DNA from: Brachynemurus nebulosus
Lineage: Eukaryota > Arthropoda > Insecta > Neuroptera > Myrmeleontidae
DNA: 64,000 bases
Assembly (NCBI GenBank): GCA_035578155.1
Contig: JAPWDM010000008.1
Location: 2,366,001 to 2,430,000, forward strand
Reading direction: 5' to 3'
Each line of letters begins with the position of its first letter. Within the stretch, counting starts at the first letter, position 1. A program made the position numbers and the translations under genes. Below, one piece after another: positions 55,987 to 64,000 of this stretch. Below the pieces are notes generated by a model. It did not search any database and had not been told where the DNA came from. It worked only from the letters and a program-made list of their open reading frames with translations.

Positions 55987-57285
55987 ATTGAAACTGCCCA
56001 GCACAGAAAATGTTTTAAAACATACGTTAGATTTAAATGATTTCTTTCCTGTATGTGTTCTTTCATGTTTTTTTAAATAACTTGACTGCGAAAATATTTT
56101 AAAACATGTATTGCATTTGAATGGTTTTTCACCTGTATGTGTTCTCTGATGTACCCGTAAAGCTGATTGGTCAGAAAATGTTTTACTACATTTATCACAT
56201 TTGAATGGTTTTTCTCCTGTATGTGATCTTTCATGTAATTTTAAACTATATGAATGTGAAAATGTTTTAAAACATGTATTGCATTTGAATGGTTTTTCAC
56301 CTGTATGTGTTCTCTGATGTACCCGTAAAGCTGATTGATTAGAAAATGTTTTACTACATATATCACATTTATATGGTTTTTCTCCTGTATGTGATCTTTC
56401 ATGTAATTTTAAACTATTTAATTGTGAAAATGTTTTAAAACATACATTACATTTGAATGGTTTTTCTCCCGTATGTGTTCTCTGATGTACCCGTAAAGCT
56501 GATTGGTCAGAAAATGTTTTACTACATATATCACATTTGAATGGTTTTTCTCCTGTATGTGTTCTTTCATGTCTTTGTAAATCACTTGACTGAGAAAATG
56601 TTTTAGAACATACATTACATTTGAATGGTTTCTCTCCTGTATGTATCCTTTCATGTGTGTTCAAATTATGTAACAGAGAAAATGTTTTAAAACATGTGAC
56701 ACATTTGAATGGTTTTTCTCCTGTATGTACTCTTTTATGTTTTTGTAAACTACCTGACGTGGACAATGTTTTAAAACATGTGTTACATTTAAATGACTTT
56801 TCTCCTGTGTGTATTCTTTCATGTGTTTTTAAATAACTTGACTGAGAAAATGTTTTAAAACAAATATTACATTCGAACTGTTTTTCACTAGTAAGGGGTT
56901 TCTGACGTTTTTTCAAATGGAATGATGTGTGTGGTTTTTCACTGGTTTGACTTTTTTCATAATTCTTCGAACAAGCTTGTTCAGTTGCACTGTTGGTATT
57001 TGTTAAATTTTCACAACTATCGTCAAATAAATCACTATTTTCTGCCAATATATGCGTTTCATCATCTTCTAACTTAATTTCGGTATGTAAACTTTTTAAA
57101 TTTAATAAATTATCATAATAGCTTTCTTCCAGTTCCAATTTTATTTCGTTTCCATAAGATGAAGACTCAGATACTTCCGTTTTTGTTATATTTGAAAATG
57201 AACTGTCTTCGTTTTGTAAATTTTCCTCCTCTTTTATTTTAACAGTATATGCATCAACCTTTGATGTACATCCGTTATTTTCCAT
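55984..57285 (-). CDS. Clan B zinc-finger gene B5, single exon, ten fingers, end truncated by hAT
   Basis: 433 residues from the MENNGC start; an in-frame ATG at 57459 is not conserved. The N-terminus has IKEE, EIKLELEES and LHTEIKLEDDE. Ten complete fingers follow. Fingers 5-6, 7-8 and 9-10 are a tandem two-finger unit: the odd ones share helix SDQSALRVHQ (7 has SNQSALRVHQ), the even ones mostly SLKLHERSH. The eleventh finger has Ser for its first Cys and is cut after LGSFN by the TAG at the end of the 55429-55986 element; its original end survives beyond the insertion. Since that finger was already dead, truncation may be neutral. Probable nuclear DNA-binding regulator. Confidence 0.9.
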   Translation of the reverse strand: MENNGCTSKVDAYTVKIKEEENLQNEDSSFSNITKTEVSESSSYGNEIKLELEESYYDNLLNLKSLHTEIKLEDDETHILAENSDLFDDSCENLTNTNSATEQACSKNYEKSQTSEKPHTSFHLKKRQKPLTSEKQFECNICFKTFSQSSYLKTHERIHTGEKSFKCNTCFKTLSTSGSLQKHKRVHTGEKPFKCVTCFKTFSLLHNLNTHERIHTGEKPFKCNVCSKTFSQSSDLQRHERTHTGEKPFKCDICSKTFSDQSALRVHQRTHTGEKPFKCNVCFKTFSQLNSLKLHERSHTGEKPYKCDICSKTFSNQSALRVHQRTHTGEKPFKCNTCFKTFSHSYSLKLHERSHTGEKPFKCDKCSKTFSDQSALRVHQRTHTGEKPFKCNTCFKIFSQSSYLKKHERTHTGKKSFKSNVCFKTFSVLGSFN

Positions 57286-57505
57286 TTTCTTTTCTTTCTT
57301 TTCTCCGAAAAAATAATTCTGTCGTTTGTCGGAGCCGCTAGTGATGAAATAATACAAATTATTTCTTTGAAAAAATTTATTCCTATAAATATATTTAACA
57401 CCTTGACGGTCATTAATGTCATAAGACGTCAAATGAAAGACGTTAATACTTTTTTGCACGATCGTGTATTTTTATGCACTTACCAACACCGTTGATAATA
57501 CTGGT

Positions 57506-58230
57506 TAGTGATGTGCGAAATCGATTATCAACAATCGATTAATCGATTATAGAGATAATCGATTGCAATCGATTATCATTTACACAATCGATTATAATCG
57601 ATTTTTAAAAAAAATCACAATAGACATTCCTTTTAATTTCTTCAGTCTTCAATCGTGGTAAATTGATAACCTTCCAGTCCAGAAAGGAAATTTCCCAATT
57701 TTTTTCTTACATTGAAAAAGACATACTTAGAATTTTGTATTTTCGTTACTAGATTGATTATTTTAAAGAGCAAATTAATTATTTTAAACGTTTACTTCAA
57801 TTTAAAATATTCATGCATTCCGGCCACCTCGATTCCTCCGAGAATATTTTTAAAAGCTGGAATATTGACAAATTTGAGAAGAAACCAACTGTTGCCAAAG
57901 CACCTTGATAAAATCATATTTTTAAATGCAAACTGAAATCTACTTGAAATTAAAACTCAGTGATGTTTATTTACGTTGAATTTAGTTGTAAGTCATTTAA
58001 GAAATATTGTTTTGTTCATAGATACATATTAAAGAGTAATCAATACTTTATCTTTTTTTGTTTAAACTAATATTTCATTTTAATTTCATTGTCTAAAAAG
58101 TGAGAATAACATGAGATTCTTTCTATATTTAAGCATTGTTTAATTGTCGGTATAATCGATTAAATCGATTACGAATATTAAGCATAATCGATTAATCGAT
58201 TGGTAAAATAATCGAATCGGCACATCACTA
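57506..58230. mobile_element. hAT-type MITE, 725 bp, upstream of B5
   Basis: Termini TAGTGATGTGC / complement with an exact 8-bp duplication ATACTGGT (57498-57505 and 58231-58238). Both ends hold clusters of ATCGATT words (more than ten). Inserted ~220 bp upstream of the B5 ATG. Confidence 0.9.
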
Positions 58231-58330
58231 ATACTGGTAAGTTACATTTCCCGAACGTTTGTTTATATCCATGGTTTAACCAAAAAATAACAATGCGGTA
58301 AGTAAAATACCCGTAAAATAGATGCACATC

Positions 58331-59116
58331 ATGGAAGAAGGAGAGGTATATAATATTGTAAAGGAAGGAGCATTTCCCAAAATGCTGATCATCAACATAT
58401 TATGAATATTAAACGTGCGTATAATGAATGACGTCATTTTGTAAATAAACAGTAACGGTTTTAATTTAATTAAAACATTGCCATTGCTTTTAAAACAATA
58501 TATTTAGTATATTTTTCTTATGTGATTTCTATATAAAAACATAAACATTATTAATTATTTTTAATATCTGTTCTATTTGATTCAATAATCAACTCTTTAA
58601 GAATGCTGTTCGACTATTTTATCAGTTAATTTTTCGAATTCTTAATTGCCTCCTAAATTATTGTATTTTTTAACGGTGCTTAAAGAATATTATAAATTAC
58701 CATAAACTGAAACCAAAAATTGCTCAAATTAATCGATTATTTGCAATTTATAACTATTTTTGTAAAAAGATTACGTTTTGGTTTATAATTTTCCATCACT
58801 AATAAGACATATCTTTTTGATAAAAGTAGACACAAACATAAATAAAACTATACATTTATTAAATTATCATTTTATTAATAAATAAATAAATAAATACAAA
58901 CGAAATACATAATCTTGAAGTTAAATTTTTATATGCTCATTAATTTTACATATAAGACGCTACTGAAATGAAGGGTCAATCTAACCTATATTTTAATTTT
59001 TACATTATTTTTTACATTTTTAAAATTTTTGTCGTTATTATCACATATTTTAACTAAAAAACGAATTCCTTATTTACGTAGAATGTTTCCTTTTTCGGGT
59101 TTCCTTTATTTTGTGG
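58331..59116. repeat. 1.15-kb dispersed repeat R, copy 3 (truncated)
   Basis: Starts ATGGAAGAAGGAGAGG like copies 1 and 2 and follows them until ~59116, where it is replaced by a hAT-like terminus. Confidence 0.65.
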
Positions 59117-59178
59117 AAATCGAATGGAAGCGAATCAAATAGCACTATTCGATTCGAGCACTATTCGCACAGCCCTAA
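59117..59178. mobile_element. hAT-like terminal fragment
   Basis: The complement reads TTAGGGCTGTGCGAATAGTG then CTCGAATCGAATAG, a common hAT end. Only one terminus was found. Confidence 0.45.
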
Positions 59179-59897
59179 TTAAAATGCTTCATCAATTTCA
59201 TTATTCTCACTAATATTATAGTTTAATAAACAATTTTCCTCCATTTTTTTTTAATAGAAAATTCAAAAAAATATTTACTCCAACACTGACACTTTTTTTT
59301 CTTATTTACAAATTTACTATATAGTTGTCAACTGTCACTTACAACGATTTGTAGTTGCTATAAAAACTTATAATATTTATTCATGGCATTCTATGTAATA
59401 AATATAGAAATTTAAATTTCTTCAATATTATCCGAATTTTATTTTTTATTTAATATATCTATTTTTTAATTATCTTAAATTGATCGTGCAAAAAATATTA
59501 TACAATACACGATGCGTTAAATATTTTTTCTGATCTTGGAAATAGCAAAAACTCGACCCTACGGGTCTCGCTCATTTTTGTAATATTTTCTCGATCAGTA
59601 AGAGCAACTTACCGAACTTTTAAAATACTAAACAAATATTTTACTTCGCAAAAATACCATAAAAGTGTCTCAATATTCTCAAGTGTACTCAAATCTATTA
59701 ATATTGTAAAATACTAATACCTACCACATACAAGTAACTTTTACAGCAGAATTTTAACTAAAATAAAGAGCATAAATTCCTCTGAGTTACAATTTATCTC
59801 TTTTTATTGAATATAAAAGATATATAATTATCTCTCTTTCATTTAATAACAGAAAAAACTAAACAACAAAGATACCAATAAAAATATAAATATGTTC
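59179..59897. other. Spacer / 3' flank of B6
   Basis: TACTTCGCAAAAATACCA at ~59640 is the complement of a word near 12945 and 49770, probably Penelope-related. No gene. Confidence 0.35.
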
Positions 59898-61148
59898 CTA
59901 TTTTTCTAAAATATGTTTTTTGACGTGTCGCTTCAAGCTACTTGACTGTGAAAATGTTTTAGAACATGTTTCACATTTGAATGGTTTTTCTCCCGTATGT
60001 GTTTTTTCATGTTTCCGTAAAGTAGATACGAAAGAGAATATTTTAAAACATGTGTCACATTTGAATGGTTTTTCTCCTGTGTGTGTTATTTTATGTTTCC
60101 GTAAAGTAGATGAATCAGAAAATGGTTTAAAACATGTATCACATTTGAATGGTTTCTCGCCTGTATGTATTCTTTCATGTAATTTCAAATGACTTAACCG
60201 GGAGAATGTTTTAAAACATGTATCACATTTGAATGGTTTTTCTCCTGTATGTGTTTTTTCATGGTTTTTTAAATTGTCTGACACAGAAAATGTTTTAAAA
60301 CATATATTACATTTGAACGGTTTCTCTCCCGTATGTGTCCTTTTATGTAACTTCAAAGGCCCTGACTGAGAAAATGTTTTACTACATATATCACATTTGA
60401 ATGGTCTTTCGCCTGTGTGTGTTCTTTCATGTGTTTTTAAAGTACATCGCAGAGAAAATGTTTTAAAACATACATCACATTTGAATGGTCTCTCCCCTGT
60501 ATGTATTTTTTCATGCAATTTCAAATTACTTGACTGTGAAAATGTTTTAAAACATATATCACATTTGAATGGTTTTTCTCCTGTATGTGCTCTTTTATGA
60601 TTCTTCAAATGACTTAAGTAAGAATATGTTTTAAAGCATGTATCACATTTGAATGGTTTTTCTCCGGTATGTGTTCTTTCATGTGTTTTTAAATGGCTTG
60701 ACTGAGAAAACGTTTTAAAACATACATTACATTCAAACAGTTTTTCACCAGTAAGAGGTTTCTGATGTTTTTTCAAATGATTGGACGTGTATGATTTTTC
60801 ACTGGTTTGAATTTTTTCATAATTCTTCAAACAACCTTCCTCAGTTACACTGTCGATATTTGTTAAATTTGGACAACTTTCGCCGGATAAAACGTTTTCT
60901 TCTGTTATCATATCCTCTTCATCATCTTCTAACTTAATTTCTGTATGTAAACTTTTTAAATTTAATAAATCACAAGTATTATTGCTTTCTTCCAGTTCCA
61001 ATTTTATTTCATTTTCATAACGTAAAGATGTCGGTACTTCCGTTATTGTTATATTTAAAAATGAGTTGTCTACATTCTGCAAATTTTCTTCCTCTTTTAT
61101 TTTAACAGTATATACATCAACCTTTGATATGGACCCGTTATTTTCCAT
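59898..61148 (-). CDS. Clan B zinc-finger gene B6, single exon, ten fingers
   Basis: 416 residues from MENNGS. The acidic N-terminus (~1-140) has IKEE, EIKLELEES and LHTEIKLEDDEED. A linker with two degenerate finger-like segments (SNHLKKHQKPLTGEKLF) follows, then ten complete C2H2 fingers with HTGEKPF(K)C linkers. The last finger has H-x3-H and a short tail (ILEK), a natural end rather than a truncation. It looks intact and is the best undamaged clan B gene on the minus strand. The N-terminus is closest to B5, so the two are probably a recent pair. Upstream TTCTCGGAGAAG next to the ATG also occurs above B5. Confidence 0.92.
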   Translation of the reverse strand: MENNGSISKVDVYTVKIKEEENLQNVDNSFLNITITEVPTSLRYENEIKLELEESNNTCDLLNLKSLHTEIKLEDDEEDMITEENVLSGESCPNLTNIDSVTEEGCLKNYEKIQTSEKSYTSNHLKKHQKPLTGEKLFECNVCFKTFSQSSHLKTHERTHTGEKPFKCDTCFKTYSYLSHLKNHKRAHTGEKPFKCDICFKTFSQSSNLKLHEKIHTGERPFKCDVCFKTFSLRCTLKTHERTHTGERPFKCDICSKTFSQSGPLKLHKRTHTGEKPFKCNICFKTFSVSDNLKNHEKTHTGEKPFKCDTCFKTFSRLSHLKLHERIHTGEKPFKCDTCFKPFSDSSTLRKHKITHTGEKPFKCDTCFKIFSFVSTLRKHEKTHTGEKPFKCETCSKTFSQSSSLKRHVKKHILEK

Positions 61149-61439
61149 TTTTCTTCTCCGAGAATTTAATTCTACCGTTTTGAAATTTTGACAATTATCG
61201 AATGTGATGATTGTCAGTTTGACAGTGTGGGGGTGTGGGGCACGCAGTTTTTTATGTCACCGAAGGATGAAATCAGTGAATGTCAATATGTACTGCTTAG
61301 AATTTTCAAATCAGTTAAAATCAAACGAACATGTGGCACAGGCATTAAATTGTGAAGTACATATGACTCAATTTTATTAAACCCAACTTGTAACATGCTT
61401 GTAACCACGTAGACGTCTTGTTTATAAATATTAGAGAAA
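61149..61439. other. 5' flank of B6
   Basis: Shares AATTCTCGGAGAA with the B5 flank next to the ATG; otherwise nothing recognised. TATGTCACCGAAGGATGAAATC near 61252 is a degenerate form of the palindrome at 30306. Confidence 0.35.
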
Positions 61440-62618
61440 AACCATTAAATTAATAGCTTTCACACAATGAATGAAATAAGAAATAAGAGATAATAGGTGT
61501 TCGCCATCGAGTGACGTTGAATGAAACTTTAACTTAATTGCTCAAAGGTATATGTAGGTATTTTTGAACATCCAAATTCATGAAAACATAACGTTTGTGA
61601 TGACTTTTTTCGTCACGTAAGGTAAAAGACCCGGTAATTGACCCTGGCCCAGTTTCTGAACTTTTCAACTTTGTTATAAATTAATAAAAAAACTATATTT
61701 TAAATAAGAAAAAAAATAAATTCTTAATTTAAAGTAATCTATTCTGTGTCTAATGAACAGCAATTTAAAAAGTTTAGAATATATTAATTAAATAAAAAAA
61801 AAAATTTTAAGTTTAAAATGTGTGTAAAAACTATTTTTTTGGTAGTTTCCTAACAGTTTATGTTACAAAGTACTAATTTTGATCTGTGCAATATTCATCA
61901 TGTAAGTATGAAAACTTAATTAAAAATATATGAGCAGAATGATTTTTATTATTGAAATATGAGGGTCAATTACTAGGCTCACTTCTAAAGTGGTATGGCC
62001 CAATTAAATTCTAACCAGTTTTTGTTAGTTATTTTGTTATTTATAGTTATCTTCGATTAGTTTTTGTTATTTTTCATAACGTATATAACATTAAACATTC
62101 ATTTTTCTCAATAAAAAATTATTTATAAATTAAATTTTAAAAAACTGTATTTTTAAATTTAAAGATCAGAAACTAGGCCACTGTCAGGGTCAAAAACTAT
62201 CACATGAGAAATTTTAAAGGTCAGAAACTGGGTCCTTTTTGTCAATTTTTAAAACATTAATTTAAATTATTAATTCAATTCAAATAATTATTTTACTTGT
62301 ATGACTTTATTTTGAAAGCCATAAACTAGTTGATAAAATTATTAATTGTCTCTTAAGTTTAAACTTATATTTATTACTGTCGTTTAACCTCAGCCGTCAC
62401 TCTTAAAAGGTCAGAAACTAGGCCCCTTACCTTAGTGATTTAAAAAATCACGACTTTTGATGTACAAAAATACATACACAAACCTATGAGCAGTTAAGTT
62501 AAAGTTTCATTCAACGTCACTCACGTCACTCGATTGCGAACACCCATTACATATATTTTTTTGTTTCTTATTTTTTCTTATTTCTGATTTCATTCATTGT
62601 GTGGAAGCCATAATGGTT
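61440..62618. mobile_element. Foldback MITE related to 33581-33890, with nested element
   Basis: CACACAATGAATGAAATAAG and GTGTTCGCCATCGAGTGACG at the left are inverted at the right. The core text (AACGTTTGTGATGACTTTTT, AATCACGACTTTTGA) matches 33581-33890. A TA-target element (61620-62432) sits in its centre. The outermost bases are uncertain. Confidence 0.65.
61620..62432. mobile_element. TA-target MITE, copy 2, 813 bp
   Basis: Ends AGGTAAAAGACCC / complement of AGGTAAGGGGCC, with TA on each side (61618-61619, 62433-62434). The related element at 33581 shows the uninterrupted site. Nearly identical to 36268-37128 except for a ~50-bp deletion. Confidence 0.85.
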
Positions 62619-62624
62619 TGATCA

Positions 62625-62820
62625 CCATTAAAGTAATCGCATCAGTAAATTTTTTGTTTCAGTTTTTTAATATATTTGTAATAGACAGCATTCTGTCTAG
62701 TAATTTCTCTCCTCAATGGTCTTACCAATGCTACTTGTAGTGATAAAACTGGGAAAATTTGAAAACCAAGTAATTTTTATTGAGATATATGTATGTACAT
62801 CGAGGGACAGAGGTGCAGTG
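62625..62820. repeat. Dispersed repeat, compact copy
   Basis: Matches 53461-53500 joined to 54095-54250 without the central ~600 bp. Confidence 0.55.
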
Positions 62821-62825
62821 TTGGC

Positions 62826-62932
62826 ATTCGTTACATAATTATAGTACTTTTGACATAATTTTATGAATTTTACTATGCAACATAGAGTTTTGATTATGTT
62901 ACGCAAAAGTACTATAATTTTTAGTGATGCAA
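62826..62932. mobile_element. ~107-bp foldback MITE at the broken end of Copia
   Basis: CATAATTATAGTACTTTTG at the left pairs with CAAAAGTACTATAATTTTT at the right. No Copia sequence resumes on the far side, so it marks a truncation. Confidence 0.55.
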
Positions 62933-64000
62933 CAATTCGATTTTGTAGATAAACTGCTGTATTTGTTGCTTCGGCCCAAATCTGCATCAAATAACATGCA
63001 TCTAGCTTTCTCAACAATTGTGCGATTACGACGTTCACATACTCCGTTTTGTTCCGGTGTATACGGGTTTGTTTTCTGATGACTGATTCCTTCTTTCTGT
63101 AAATATAAATCAAATTCTTTGTTACAGAACTCAAGGCCATTATCACTTCTAATTGTTTTAATCTTCTTATTGGTTTGCTTTTCAGCCTTCGCTTTGAATT
63201 CTTTAAAACAAGATAATGCTTCGCTTTTGTGTTTTAGAAAATACACAAACATCATGCGACTATAATCATCCACAAACAACAAAAAATATCTAGAACCCCC
63301 TAGAGATACCTTCTCCATAGGCCCGCATATATCTGTGTGTACAACCTGCAGTATTTCACTGCTTCTTGATCCAACATGTTTGAATGGTAATCTGCACTGT
63401 TTACCTTCACAACAAACTGTGCATGAAGCCTTATTTATATCAACCTTTTCTTCTAGTTTCAAACCTTCAACAGCTTTTACCATTTTATTCAAATAATTAC
63501 TGTTAATATGTCCCAATCTGCGATGCCACATATTACCAGAAACCACGGATGCAGCCAGTACACTTTCAGGCATTCTCAACTTGTAAACTCCATTAACCAA
63601 CGAAGCCATAGCCACCAACTGACCATTCTTATTGTAAACACTGCAGCCATTCTTATTAAAAGAAACTTGATTACCATTTCTAATCAACTGGCTCACAGAC
63701 AATAAATTCGTGGTTAAACCTGGAACACATAATACACCTTTGACCGGTACTTCAAATTCACATTCATCCGTTTCTGTGATAATATTCACATCGCCTGAAC
63801 ATAAAACTGGTAATTTGTTACTATTTGCAACAATAATTTCTTTATTTTCTTCACGACGATTCACAATCCAATCTTCATTAACCGTCAAATGTGCACTTGC
63901 ACCAGAATCGATACACCAATCGGTTTTGTTAAAATTTCCATTTAAAAAAATAGTGCTGAACGCATTTGTTTGTTTTCTCATAATTTTCTTCTCTTTTTCA
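62933..64000 (-). pseudogene. Ty1/Copia pol fragment (protease-integrase), 5' end beyond window
   Basis: The frame is open from the right edge; the first Met at 63981 need not be the start, since gag would lie upstream outside. Counting from it: aspartic protease DSGASAH (residues 25-31), GAG-pre-integrase WHRRLGHIN and CTVC/C motifs (~150-195), and an integrase core with D217 (HTDICG), D280 (SDNG) and E316 (NGVCERRN), a D-x62-D-x35-E layout with all three acids present. Near 62973 a small deletion shifts the frame; WAEATNTAVYLQNR continues in the other frame until 62935, where a MITE cuts it. Reverse transcriptase and RNase H are absent. Retrotransposon remnant. Confidence 0.88.

Overview
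The window is AT-rich eukaryotic DNA, almost certainly from an insect. Its genes are C2H2 zinc-finger proteins, some with short GT-AG introns, and nearly everything between them is transposon-derived: hAT, piggyBac-like, mariner/pogo, PIF/Harbinger, Helitron, Penelope and Copia. I cannot name the species or order. I saw no rRNA, tRNA or CRISPR and no ordinary single-copy metabolic gene.

The genes are two related clans of zinc-finger paralogues. Clan A (A1 at 1-630, A2 at 8121-9548, A3 at 14240-16226, A4 at 21858-23150, A5 at 49824-51308) lies wholly on the minus strand. Each gene has two exons. Exon 1 encodes an acidic domain of ~20-residue repeats, each carrying an IKxE-type tetrapeptide. 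A 72-78 bp intron follows, and exon 2 encodes a conserved LHTEIKIE segment plus 7-16 fingers joined mostly by HSGEKPY linkers. Clan B (B1 at 27860-29686 on plus; B3 at 45101-45940, B5 at 55984-57285 and B6 at 59898-61148 on minus; pseudogenes B2 and B4) is intronless. It starts with MEN, carries three IKxE-type motifs and has 6-17 fingers with canonical HTGEKPF linkers. A further clan A pseudogene lies at 5065-7130.

Layout: 1-7.7 kb holds A1, a hAT element and a zinc-finger pseudogene cut by two DNA transposons. 8-16.3 kb holds A2, a THAP-domain fragment and A3. 16.3-21.8 kb is repeats. A4 and a Harbinger derivative follow, then a large palindrome, and B1 at 27.9 kb. 30-35 kb is a dense nest of small DNA transposons (piggyBac in hAT, Harbinger-type, piggyBac-like) ending at pseudogene B2. 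36-45 kb is gene-poor, with mariner-type, pogo, Helitron and foldback elements. B3, mariner and Penelope fragments and A5 occupy 45-51.3 kb. 52-61.2 kb holds B4, B5 (its last finger ended by a hAet insertion of the hAT type) and B6. The right edge is a truncated Copia pol gene.

The genes most plausibly act as sequence-specific DNA binders with SUMO-modifiable N-termini. Their tandem amplification, finger duplication and decay inside a transposon-rich block resemble the vertebrate KRAB-ZNF clusters that repress transposons. That functional reading is inference.
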